DNA from: Planctomycetaceae bacterium UBA4655
GTDB lineage: Bacteria > Planctomycetota > Planctomycetia > Pirellulales > UBA1268
Length of the DNA: 28,638 bases
Direction of reading: 5' to 3'
Assembly: GCA_002405515.1 (NCBI GenBank)
Contig: DHLZ01000293.1
Coordinates: 1 to 28,638, forward strand
A program made the translations under genes and the position numbers. This document shows, piece by piece, positions 1 through 7,807 of the stretch (the first letter of the stretch is position 1; every line of letters begins with the position of its first letter). The notes under the pieces were generated by a model. It saw nothing but the letters and a program-made list of their open reading frames with translations, was not told where the DNA came from and did no database searches.

Positions 1-381
1 TCACGGTCAACGCTGGGCAACTCCGCGGGTTCGGGGCCGCCCGTGTGCCGCTCGCCGGACGCTCGCTGCGCCCATCCTGGGCTCCGCTCGCTCGGAGCTG
101 ACTGGCGCTTCGCCATCCTGGCTTCGCTGGTCAGCTACGCCGTCTCGGGCACACGGGCAGCCCCTCACGGTCAACGCTGCTGGTTCGGGGGCTGCTGGTT
201 CGGGGCCGAACGTGCCCATCGCCGGACGCTCGCTACAGGCATCCTGCCCTCCGCTCGCTCGGATGCCGCCTTCGCTCCGCAATCCTTGCTTCGCTCGTCG
301 GCATACGCCGTCTCGGGCACACGGGCAGCCCCTCACGGTCAACGCTGCTGGTTCGGGGGCTGCTGGTTCGGGGCCGAACGT
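1..381. repeat. Degenerate ~168-bp tandem repeat, about 2.3 copies, truncated at the left edge
   Basis: Units begin at 1, 165 and 333 with the same opening (tcacggtcaacgctg); the third stops shortly before the proC stop codon. The segments 136-213 and 304-381 are identical over 78 bp at a 168-bp offset. The core of each unit (about 70-136 and 238-304) differs in sequence but keeps three mutually complementary arms, so each can fold as one of two alternative hairpins. Reading frames through the region are repeat shadows and no gene is supported. It lies downstream of proC, so it may be transcribed as the proC 3' end. Confidence 0.85.
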
Positions 382-387
382 TGTCCT

Positions 388-1230
388 TCAGCCGCTGCGT
401 GAGAGTTCGGCGGCGCGGTTGCTGGCGGCGACGACGGCCGCGGCGATGCCCTCGGGAACGCCGCGGGCGTCCATCGTGGTGAGGCCGGCGAGGGTCGTGC
501 CCCCGGGGCTCGTCACCCGCCGGCGGATCTCTTCAGGAGGCTCTCCGGTCTGGGCGAGGAGCGCGGCGGTGCCGCAGAAGGTTTCCCGCGCGAGCCGAGC
601 GGCGAGATCGGCCGGGAGGCCCGCGGCCACGCCGCCGGCCGTGAGCGCCTCGACGAATCGCGCGAGGAAGCCCGGCCCGGAGCCCGATACGCCGGTGACC
701 GCGTTCATGAGCGACTCGTCCACCTCGTGCACGGTGCCGACGGCCTCGAGCAGCGACCGAACGGTCGCCGCCTGATCCGGCTCGACGGCGGGCGTCTTGC
801 AGACGACGCTGACGCCCTGCCCCACGAGGCACGGCGTGTTGGGCATCACGCGGATCACCCTTCGGGTTCCCAGCCGCTTGCCGAGCTGGTCGAGCGAGAG
901 GCCTGCGACGATCGAGACGACGACGGCGGCATCGGGAATCCGGCCGCACACCGTCGTCGCGGCCTCGGCCACCTGCTGCGGCTTCACGCAGACGAACACG
1001 ATGTCCGCCCGCTCGACGGCCCCGGCCGCCCACTCCGCAAAGATTATTCCGGGCACGGCGCGGGCCAGTCGCTCCCGCGCCGCCTCCGACGGGTCGAACA
1101 CGGTGATGCGGTCCGGGCCGACGAGACCGCTTCGCACGAAGCCGGCCGCGAGCGCCAGAGCCATCTGGCCGCCGCCGATCATCGCGATGCCGACGGCCGA
1201 CTTCGTCGACGCATCCCCACCGACGCTCAT
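388..1230 (-). CDS. proC: Pyrroline-5-carboxylate reductase (ProC)
   Basis: Catalyses the last step of proline synthesis, NAD(P)H-dependent reduction of 1-pyrroline-5-carboxylate, in the cytoplasm. The 280-aa product has the usual family length. An N-terminal Rossmann segment (IGGGQMALALAAGF) is followed by FVCVKPQQV, the substrate-region motif RVMPNTPCLVGQG, and the C-terminal dimerisation segment with GSGPGFLARFVEAL and the signature RRRVTSPGGTTLAGL. The ATG overlaps the stop codon of the upstream TolB-like gene by 4 bp (ATGA), so the two are probably co-transcribed and translationally coupled. A longer frame continues upstream of this start but only as antisense to other genes. The degenerate tandem repeats lie directly downstream. 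Confidence 0.96.
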   Translation of the reverse strand: MSVGGDASTKSAVGIAMIGGGQMALALAAGFVRSGLVGPDRITVFDPSEAARERLARAVPGIIFAEWAAGAVERADIVFVCVKPQQVAEAATTVCGRIPDAAVVVSIVAGLSLDQLGKRLGTRRVIRVMPNTPCLVGQGVSVVCKTPAVEPDQAATVRSLLEAVGTVHEVDESLMNAVTGVSGSGPGFLARFVEALTAGGVAAGLPADLAARLARETFCGTAALLAQTGEPPEEIRRRVTSPGGTTLAGLTTMDARGVPEGIAAAVVAASNRAAELSRSG

Positions 1231-2312
1231 TTCAGCTCCTTCCCGACCGCCTCCAGGTCGAGCTTCGACACCCACAGCTGGCTCGCCCGGTCGGCCGACC
1301 GGCTCGCCGTCCACATGAGCAGTGTCCCGTCGGGGGAGAACGACGGGAGCACGTCCGCCCCCTCGTGGTCGGTCAGCCGCAGCGGAACGCCCGCCCGAAA
1401 GCCGTCGTTCGCGTCGTAGCTGGCGATCCAGAGGTCGTAGTTTGGCCGCGCGGTCGGATCGGAGTGGTCGGCACCGGTCCAGATGAGCCAGGGCTTCGTC
1501 GGATGCCAGTAGGGCGCCCAGTGGACGCCGTTGCCGCTCGTGATGGCGACGTCGCCCGACCCGTCGGCCCGCATGACGTGGATCTGGAGCATGTCCTTCG
1601 CGAGCCGGTCGGTGCGGTAGGCGATCCAGCGTCCGTCGGGGGAGAAGAACGGGCCTCCGTCGTAGCCGGGGGCGTTCGTCAGCTGCCGCACGTTCCTCCC
1701 GTCGGCGTCCATGACATAGATGTCGGGGTCGCCGTCCCGATCGCTCACGAACAGGATCCGGCTGCCGTCGGCCGAATACGAACACTCGGCGTCGTAGCCG
1801 GGCGACTCGGTGAGACGGGTGATCCCCGTGCCGTCGAGGTTTGCCGTGAAGAGCTCCATCTGCGGGTCGAAGTCCCACTGGTAGCGGCGGCGGCGGCCGC
1901 TCCGCCGGTCGTCCTCGGCCTGCGTCCGGGCGGCGGCCTCGGTCGAGTCGATCGCGGGGTCGAGGTGGCTCGACGCGAACAGGAGCCTCCGGCCGTCCGG
2001 ATGGAAGAACGCGCATGTCGTCCTTCCGCGGCCCGTGCTCACGCGGACGGCCGAGGTCGGACGAGCCGCGGCGGCGTCGAAGGGCTGCACGTAGATCTGG
2101 TAGAAGGGGTATCCCCGCGGCACCCCCTGGTAGGCGATCCGCCGCCCATCGGGAGAGAAGTAGCCCTCGCCGGCCTTTTCCAGGCCCTCGGTCACCTGGG
2201 CCGGCGCCGAGAGGAATCGGCGTTCCAGTTCCGATCCGGCCACGACGGCCGGCACCAACACCGTCAGCACGGCCGCAAGGGTCAGGATCGGCATCGATGA
2301 TGTTCGCTCCAT
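1227..2312 (-). CDS. Secreted TolB-like beta-propeller (PD40 repeat) protein
   Basis: The product is about 361 aa. A hydrophobic export signal (PILTLAAVLTVLVPAVVAG) is followed by several WD40-like TolB repeats, visible as YFSPDGRRIAYQG, FFSPDGRWIAYRTD, SYSADGSRILFVSDRDGD and SFSPDGTLLMWTASR. Such propellers bind proteins or ligands in the periplasm; TolB itself belongs to the Tol-Pal system, but no tol or pal gene is adjacent, so the role here is unknown. Three in-frame ATGs lie at the 5' end (2327, 2312, 2294). The one at 2312 is preferred because GGAG lies 9 nt upstream; it comes from an imperfect 15-bp tandem duplication that also duplicated the start. The stop overlaps the proC start by 4 bp. 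Confidence 0.85.
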   Translation of the reverse strand: MERTSSMPILTLAAVLTVLVPAVVAGSELERRFLSAPAQVTEGLEKAGEGYFSPDGRRIAYQGVPRGYPFYQIYVQPFDAAAARPTSAVRVSTGRGRTTCAFFHPDGRRLLFASSHLDPAIDSTEAAARTQAEDDRRSGRRRRYQWDFDPQMELFTANLDGTGITRLTESPGYDAECSYSADGSRILFVSDRDGDPDIYVMDADGRNVRQLTNAPGYDGGPFFSPDGRWIAYRTDRLAKDMLQIHVMRADGSGDVAITSGNGVHWAPYWHPTKPWLIWTGADHSDPTARPNYDLWIASYDANDGFRAGVPLRLTDHEGADVLPSFSPDGTLLMWTASRSADRASQLWVSKLDLEAVGKELK

Positions 2313-2327
2313 GGATGGTCGCTCCAT
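2298..2327 (-). repeat. Imperfect 15-bp tandem duplication over the start of the TolB-like gene
   Basis: On the minus strand two 15-bp units beginning ATGGAGCGA run head to tail with two mismatches. They encode MERPS-MERTS in frame, so the gene has two duplicated start codons. The upstream copy supplies the GGAG that serves the second ATG. Confidence 0.75.
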
Positions 2328-2406
2328 GACGGGAAAGGATATGCTCCGAGTCGGAATCCGGCCGTTGCGGCAGGAGGTGAACGTCCGCGAAGGAGTCCGC
2401 GAACCG

Positions 2407-2985
2407 ATGAAAATTTACACGAAGACGGGCGACGCCGGGGAGACCGGCCTCTTCGGCGGACCGCGGGTCCGCAAGGACGACACGCGGATCGAGGCCTTCG
2501 GCACGGTGGACGAGCTCAACAGCCAGATCGGAGCGGTGCGGACGTTCTGCGGCGGCGATCAGGGCTCGGGCGGTCATCAGGGCTTGGGGGGCGATCTCGA
2601 CGCCCTGCTGCGGCACGTCCAGTGCGATCTCTTCGAGCTCGGGGCGCAGCTTGCGACGCCGAAGCCCGACGCGGAGCGGATCACCCCGCGGCACGTCGAG
2701 GCGATCGAGCAGGCGATCGATCGCTACGACGCAACGCTTCCGCCGCTGGACTGCTTCATCCTGCCCGCCGGCAGCCCCGCGGCCGTCGCGATGCACGTGG
2801 CCCGCACCGTCTGCCGCCGGGCGGAGCGGCGGGTCGTGGCGCTTGCGGGCCGGCCCGGGGCGTCGATCCCGTCCAACGCCATCGAGTATCTCAACCGCGT
2901 CGGTGACCTGCTGTTCGTGCTGGCCAGGCACGCCAACGCCGTCGCCGGGCTCCGCGACGACCCATGGCACGCGACCACGCCATGA
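2407..2985 (+). CDS. pduO: PduO-type cob(I)yrinic acid a,c-diamide adenosyltransferase
   Basis: Transfers the adenosyl group of ATP to cob(I)alamin to form adenosylcobalamin (cytoplasm). The 192-aa product opens with the family signature KIYTKTGDAGETGLFGG and continues with DTRIEAFGTVDELNSQIG, FILPAGSPAA, HVARTVCRRAERR and YLNRVGDLLFVLAR, all typical of PduO-type enzymes. The frame is open upstream to 2311, but ATG 2407 fits the family N-terminus and has AGGAG 11 nt ahead. A Gly/Gln-rich loop (about residues 48-61) contains a repeated DNA word (atcagggct) and looks like a local expansion. The stop overlaps the glnD start (ATGA). No cobalamin biosynthesis gene is nearby. Confidence 0.93.
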   Translation: MKIYTKTGDAGETGLFGGPRVRKDDTRIEAFGTVDELNSQIGAVRTFCGGDQGSGGHQGLGGDLDALLRHVQCDLFELGAQLATPKPDAERITPRHVEAIEQAIDRYDATLPPLDCFILPAGSPAAVAMHVARTVCRRAERRVVALAGRPGASIPSNAIEYLNRVGDLLFVLARHANAVAGLRDDPWHATTP

Positions 2986-5588
2986 ACGACACGCCGGCAC
3001 AATCCCAGGCCGGGGTCGCCCGTGCGGCCGCCGCGGTCGAGCACGCGCGGGACCGCATGGCCAGGCACCTCGCCTCGCAGGCCTCGGGCGGGCAGCTCGC
3101 GGCGTTCGCCACGGAGCTGTTCGAGGAGGTCGTTCTCGACGTCTACCGCGCGATCGTGGCGGACGTCGGCCGAGATGCCGAATCGAAGCTCGCCCTGATC
3201 GCCCACGGGGGCTTCGGTCGCTGCGAGATGGCCCCCTTCTCCGACGTCGACATCATGCTGCTCCACGACGAGCGGACCCCGCCGGAGGGGCTCGTGGCCG
3301 AGGTCGCCGGACGGCTGCTCAAGGATCTCTTCGACGCGGGGCTCGAGGTCGGGCAGAGCGTGCGGACCCCCTCGATGGCCGTGCGGCTGGCGTGGGACGA
3401 CGCCACGATCTTCAGCTCGCTCTTCGACGGTCGGCCGCTCGCCGGCAATCCCGAGCTGTTCGCCAGGATGAGCCGCAAGCTCCGGGGAATGGCCAGACGC
3501 CACCCGCGACGGATCTCGCAGCGGCTCATCGAGGCCCGCCGGGGGGAGCGGAGGCGGTTCGGCGAGCGGGTGGCCGTGCTCGAGCCGAACGTGAAGCGGT
3601 CGGCGGGGGCCCTTCGCGACGTGCAGCTCGTGCGATGGCTCGGCGGGATACGCCACGACGAGCGTTCGTTCGACGACCTCGTCATGGCCGGCGGCCTCAC
3701 GCGAACCGACGCCGACGCCCTGCGGCTCGGGGCCGATTTCCTCATGCGGCTGCGGTTCGAGATGCACCTCGCGGCCGGTCGGGCCGAGGACGACCTGCGG
3801 CGGGATCAGCAGCTGGCGATCGCGGAGGCCCGCGGCATCGCCCAGGAGGGCGGGCTGCTCGGCGTCGAGCGGTTCATGCGGGACTACTTCTCCCACACCC
3901 GCAAGATCGCGTGCATCGCCAACGCCATGGAACGCCGCTGCGAGACGGCCTCGCCCGTGCTGCGGGGCATGGCCCGCTGCCTCGGCCACCGCGTCGACGA
4001 TCCGTTTCGCTGCACGAGGCTGGCCGTCATGGTGCCCGCCTCCGGCGTTTCCGGCGTGGCAGCGAGCCTGGCCTCGATCCTGCGGCTGTTCGAGCTCGCC
4101 ATGCTCTTCAATCGCGAGGTCGATCCGGCGACGCTCGAGGCGATCCGCCGGGTCGTGCGGCCGGAAGAGCTCACGTTCGACGCCGCCGCCAGGGCGAGGT
4201 TTCTCTCGCTCTTCAACCACCCGCTGCGGCTCGCGGCGGCCCTCCGCGATCTCCATGAGCTCGGCGTGCTCGAGCGGATCATCCCCGCCTTCCGACACGC
4301 CACCGGCTTGATGCAGTTCAACAACTACCACAAGTTCGCCGTGGACGAGCACTGCATCCACGCCGTCGAGCAGGCGGCCGCCTTCGACGGCAGCCCGGGC
4401 TGGCTCGGCACGGTCTGGGACGAGATCCGGCGCCGCCGCCCGCTGCTGCTCGCCCTGCTCATGCACGATCTCGGCAAGGGGCATGTCGAGGACCACAGCG
4501 TCGTCGGAGCCCGGATCGCGAGGGAGATGGCGATCCTTCTCCAGCTCCCGGCCGACGAGATCGAGATCGTGGAGTACCTCGTCGCCAACCACCTCGCCAT
4601 GGCCCATCTCGCCTTCCGGCGAAACACCGGCGACGAGAGCCTCGTGGTGCGGTTCGCGGGAGACGTCGGCTCGCCGGAGGTGCTGCGGATGCTCGCGGTG
4701 CTGACCGCGGCCGACACCAGCGCCGTCGGCCCCGGCACCTGGACCGAGTGGAAGAGCGATCTGCTCGGGGATCTCTACGCCCGCACGATCGCCTACCTCG
4801 ACGGCGAGAATCCCTCGCGGATGGCCCATCGGAATCGTCTCGCCCTCGAGCGGCTGCTCGACGAGCGGTCCGCGCCGGAGCCGGTTCGAAAGCTCGTCGC
4901 CTCGCTCCCCGCGTCGCTCCTGCAGACGAAGCCGCCGGAGCAGGTGCTCGAGGAGATCGTCCACCTCGCGGCGCTCCCGGAAGGGGATTGCCTCGTGCGG
5001 ATCGGCTGGCAGACGGCGACATCGACGCTCGCCGTGACCGTCGGCACCCGCGAGGGGATCGCTCCCGGAATCTTCCACAGGCTCGCCGGGGCCCTCTCCA
5101 GCCTCCGGCTCGGCATCCTCGCGGCCGACATCCACACTTTCGGCGACGGGCTCGTTCTCGACCATTTTTCCGTGAGCGACCCCGACTTCCATGGCGAGCC
5201 GCCGGGGCACCGGCTCAGGGAGATCGAGGAGGCGATCCGCCGGTCGCTCGAGCCCTCGAGCCTCCCCTCCTTCCGGCGGGTGTGGGCCGCCGCCGAAACC
5301 GCGGCGGCCTGGCCCGCGACGCGGGTCCGGATCGACAACGAAAGCTCCGACACGACGACCATCCTCGAGGTCTTCGCCTACGACTCCCCGGGCCTCCTCT
5401 ACGCCATCGCGAAGGCGATCTTCGAGGCGGGCCTCTCGGTCCGATCGGCGAAGATCGGCACCTACCTCGACCAGGTCGTCGACGCGTTCCACGTCACCGA
5501 CGGCTCGAACCGCAAGGTCGCCGATCCGCGGCTCCTCGACGACCTGCGAGCGGCGATCCAGTCGGCGATCGCGACGCTCGGCCGTTAG
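2982..5588 (+). CDS. glnD: Bifunctional PII uridylyltransferase / uridylyl-removing enzyme (GlnD)
   Basis: Nitrogen-status sensor that uridylylates and deuridylylates PII (GlnB/GlnK) in response to glutamine. The 868-aa product has full family length. The nucleotidyltransferase motif (GGFGRCEMAPFSDVDIMLL, about residues 76-94) keeps the paired acidic residues. The HD hydrolase domain shows VDEHCIHAVEQ and LLMHDLGKGHVEDH (His-Asp near 495-496). Two ACT domains close the protein (about 680-760 and 790-868), the second with YDSPGLLYAIAKAIFEAGLSV. ATG 2982 is chosen because it overlaps the pduO stop by 4 bp; an alternative ATG lies at 2964. The 3' end overlaps the convergent MFS gene by 4 bp, leaving no room for a terminator. 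No PII gene is in the window. Confidence 0.95.
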   Translation: MNDTPAQSQAGVARAAAAVEHARDRMARHLASQASGGQLAAFATELFEEVVLDVYRAIVADVGRDAESKLALIAHGGFGRCEMAPFSDVDIMLLHDERTPPEGLVAEVAGRLLKDLFDAGLEVGQSVRTPSMAVRLAWDDATIFSSLFDGRPLAGNPELFARMSRKLRGMARRHPRRISQRLIEARRGERRRFGERVAVLEPNVKRSAGALRDVQLVRWLGGIRHDERSFDDLVMAGGLTRTDADALRLGADFLMRLRFEMHLAAGRAEDDLRRDQQLAIAEARGIAQEGGLLGVERFMRDYFSHTRKIACIANAMERRCETASPVLRGMARCLGHRVDDPFRCTRLAVMVPASGVSGVAASLASILRLFELAMLFNREVDPATLEAIRRVVRPEELTFDAAARARFLSLFNHPLRLAAALRDLHELGVLERIIPAFRHATGLMQFNNYHKFAVDEHCIHAVEQAAAFDGSPGWLGTVWDEIRRRRPLLLALLMHDLGKGHVEDHSVVGARIAREMAILLQLPADEIEIVEYLVANHLAMAHLAFRRNTGDESLVVRFAGDVGSPEVLRMLAVLTAADTSAVGPGTWTEWKSDLLGDLYARTIAYLDGENPSRMAHRNRLALERLLDERSAPEPVRKLVASLPASLLQTKPPEQVLEEIVHLAALPEGDCLVRIGWQTATSTLAVTVGTREGIAPGIFHRLAGALSSLRLGILAADIHTFGDGLVLDHFSVSDPDFHGEPPGHRLREIEEAIRRSLEPSSLPSFRRVWAAAETAAAWPATRVRIDNESSDTTTILEVFAYDSPGLLYAIAKAIFEAGLSVRSAKIGTYLDQVVDAFHVTDGSNRKVADPRLLDDLRAAIQSAIATLGR

Positions 5589-6886
5589 GGCTGCGGTGCT
5601 CCCCGGGGCTCTGGCAGGCCCGCTGCGACCACCGCCCCGGCGGCGATCGCGGCGGCTCCGAAGACGAACACCGGCCGGAAGCCGACGACGTCGATCGCGA
5701 GGCCCACGAGCGGCGAAACCACGAATGGCGCCGCCAGGGCCGCCCCGACGATGCTCACATATCGCGGGTGCTCGGCCGGGCGAGGGGCCAGTTCGAGGGC
5801 GTAGCTCGTGAAGATCTTCAGCGAGATCGGGTTGAGCCCGAGCACGGCGTAGACGATCCAGAACCATCCGACGGCGATCGCCTGTGGCAGGAACGACAGG
5901 CCGGTGACCACCAGCGGCGTGAACGCCGAGAGGCCCACGAGCCAGACGAGCACGAGCCGCGTGCCACGCCGGTCGGCGAACGGCCCGGCGAACAGGCTCA
6001 CCACGCCGGTCGCGGCGTTCTGCACGACCACCCAGGTGAGCAGGCTGTCGCGGCCGCTGCCGAGGCGGTCCCGCGCGAAGGCCTGGTAGTGGGGAAAGAG
6101 CATGAGCACGGCCGAGAAGCAGGCGGCCACGAGGCACAGCCGCACGAGGGCCGGATCGTGGGCGAGCGTCCGCCGCCAGCCGGCCAGCCCCGCACGCAGG
6201 CCGGCCGCATTCCATCCGGTCGCGGCCGGCCGGGGGATGACTTCGTCGGCGGGCTCGTCGAGCATCGCGGGCACGAAGGCCGCGGCCGCGAAGAAGACGG
6301 CCGTGATCCCGAAGATCTTCGGAAAGCCGTCCGCCTCTGCCAGCCACGGGCCGAGCAGGGCGAATGCCGCGGCGATCGCCAGCAGGCTGCCGATCACCAC
6401 GCTCACGACCATCGCCCGGCCCCGGTGCCCGGCCGCGATCAATTTTCCCTGGAGGGCGGCCGCGGCGAGCTGGGTCAGGCCGTTGGCCGAGGAAAAAACG
6501 GCGTAGAGCACGAGGAACACCACCGCCAGCACGTCCGGCCGGCTCTCCTTCACCGGCCCCCAGGCCGCAGCCAGCGCGGCGAAGCAGGCGGCCATCGCCA
6601 GCGTGGTGGCGACGAGGGGCCACTTCTTCCTGGGCCGCCGGGCGAGATCCGCCGCGAAGAGGAGCGGCGGGAGGCTCTGGCCGGCCCGGTTGAGCACCGG
6701 CAGCAGGCCTCGGAGCAGCCCCGAGTCGACCACCGCGTCGAGCACGGCCGGCATGATGATCGTCTCGGTCTTGAAGATCCAGCCGACACGCACGATCACC
6801 TGGTAGAGCTCGAGACAGGCGATGTTTCGCCGCTCGCGGTTCGCCGTCGTCGCCGCGGCCTCGCCGTCATTGCTGCCTTCGTGCAT
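5585..6886 (-). CDS. MFS-type transporter
   Basis: A 433-aa polytopic membrane protein with about 12 hydrophobic segments in two halves separated by a charged loop around residues 195-225, the layout of the major facilitator superfamily. Loop motifs FADRRGTRLVLVW and LVGLAIDVVGFRPVFVFG support this; the latter matches the common MFS pattern of a Gly-rich turn before a helix. The substrate cannot be inferred. A soluble N-terminal stretch of about 45 residues precedes the first clear helix, so a later start such as Met45 is possible. No Shine-Dalgarno sequence lies before ATG 6886, but TATTCT sits 7 nt upstream, which would fit a leaderless message. It converges on glnD and diverges from the SDR gene. 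Confidence 0.8.
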   Translation of the reverse strand: MHEGSNDGEAAATTANRERRNIACLELYQVIVRVGWIFKTETIIMPAVLDAVVDSGLLRGLLPVLNRAGQSLPPLLFAADLARRPRKKWPLVATTLAMAACFAALAAAWGPVKESRPDVLAVVFLVLYAVFSSANGLTQLAAAALQGKLIAAGHRGRAMVVSVVIGSLLAIAAAFALLGPWLAEADGFPKIFGITAVFFAAAAFVPAMLDEPADEVIPRPAATGWNAAGLRAGLAGWRRTLAHDPALVRLCLVAACFSAVLMLFPHYQAFARDRLGSGRDSLLTWVVVQNAATGVVSLFAGPFADRRGTRLVLVWLVGLSAFTPLVVTGLSFLPQAIAVGWFWIVYAVLGLNPISLKIFTSYALELAPRPAEHPRYVSIVGAALAAPFVVSPLVGLAIDVVGFRPVFVFGAAAIAAGAVVAAGLPEPRGAPQP

Positions 6887-6948
6887 GCGGGTCAGAATAT
6901 CGGGCCTGCCGGAGTCGCGTCGTGCCCCGGCGGCGAAAGGTGGTTTCC

Positions 6949-7761
6949 ATGAGCGAAGGCGGGATGCGCCGAGAGGACCATGCCGAGGATTTGCCCGGCC
7001 TGAGTTCGCTGCGGCTCGATGGCCAACTGGCCGTGATCACCGGCGGCAGTCGAGGGCTTGGGTGGGCGATGGCCTGCGGCCTGGCGAGCGCCGGGGCGGA
7101 TGTACTGCTCGTCAGTCGCTCCAAGGACCAGCTGGCCGAGAAAGCCAAGCAGCTCGCGGACCGCTACGGCACCCGGGCCTGGGGCCATGGAGCCGATGTC
7201 AGCGATCCGGAGGCCGTCGCCGGGCTCAAGGACTTCTGCTTGTCGCAGATCGGATCGCCGTCCATCGTTATCAACAACGCCGGAATCAACATCCGGGGGG
7301 CCATCGATGAGCTGAGTTTCTCCCAGTTCAAGCAGGTCTTGTCGACGAACGTCGATTCCGCGTGGCTCGTGACCCGCGGCTTCGTCGAGGAGATGAAGCG
7401 AAGGCGATACGGCCGCATCATCCACATCGCAAGCACCCTGGGGCTCGTCGGACTCGCCGGCCGAACCCCGTACACGGCCAGCAAGGGGGCCATCGTGCAG
7501 TTGACGCGGGCCATGGCGGTGGAGTTTGCACCATGGAACGTCACCTGCAACGCCATCTGCCCGGGACCATTCCTGACCGAGATGAACAGGGAGGTGGCCG
7601 ACCATCCTGACATCAGGACGAATCTCGTCGGCGCCACGGCGCTCGGCCGCTGGGGCGAACTGAAGGAGATCCAGGGAGCCGCGATCTATCTGGCGAGCCC
7701 GGCCAGCAGCTTCACCACCGGGAGCATGGTGGTCGTCGACGGCGGCTGGGCGGCTCGTTGA
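6949..7761 (+). CDS. Short-chain dehydrogenase/reductase (classical SDR)
   Basis: The 270-aa product is an NAD(P)-dependent oxidoreductase. It has the cofactor motif TGGSRGLG (about residues 29-36), the structural motif NNAGIN, a serine in IASTLGLVG and the catalytic Tyr175-x-x-x-Lys179 in YTASK. The C-terminal segment FTTGSMVVVDGGWAAR is typical of the gluconate 5-dehydrogenase / 3-oxoacyl-ACP reductase branch. The substrate cannot be fixed from sequence, and no fatty-acid or sugar-acid genes adjoin. An upstream ATG at 6922 is in frame, but ATG 6949 has AAAGGTGG just ahead and gives the family-like N-terminus. The stop codon lies inside a 16-bp tandem duplication. Confidence 0.9.
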   Translation: MSEGGMRREDHAEDLPGLSSLRLDGQLAVITGGSRGLGWAMACGLASAGADVLLVSRSKDQLAEKAKQLADRYGTRAWGHGADVSDPEAVAGLKDFCLSQIGSPSIVINNAGINIRGAIDELSFSQFKQVLSTNVDSAWLVTRGFVEEMKRRRYGRIIHIASTLGLVGLAGRTPYTASKGAIVQLTRAMAVEFAPWNVTCNAICPGPFLTEMNREVADHPDIRTNLVGATALGRWGELKEIQGAAIYLASPASSFTTGSMVVVDGGWAAR

Positions 7762-7790
7762 TGGGCCGCAGCATTGATGGGCCGCAGCAT
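7759..7790. repeat. 16-bp perfect tandem duplication
   Basis: Two identical copies of tgatgggccgcagcat. The first carries the TGA stop of the SDR gene and the second lies in the short gap before the convergent HExxH protein gene. Confidence 0.9.
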
Positions 7791-7807
7791 CGCCCGGTGG
7801 CGGCGGC

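Noticed and set aside
2724..6623. Antisense frame of about 1300 codons on the minus strand
   Set aside because: It lies opposite pduO, glnD and part of the MFS gene and is a by-product of high GC at third positions; the product is Arg/Gly/Glu-rich without domains.
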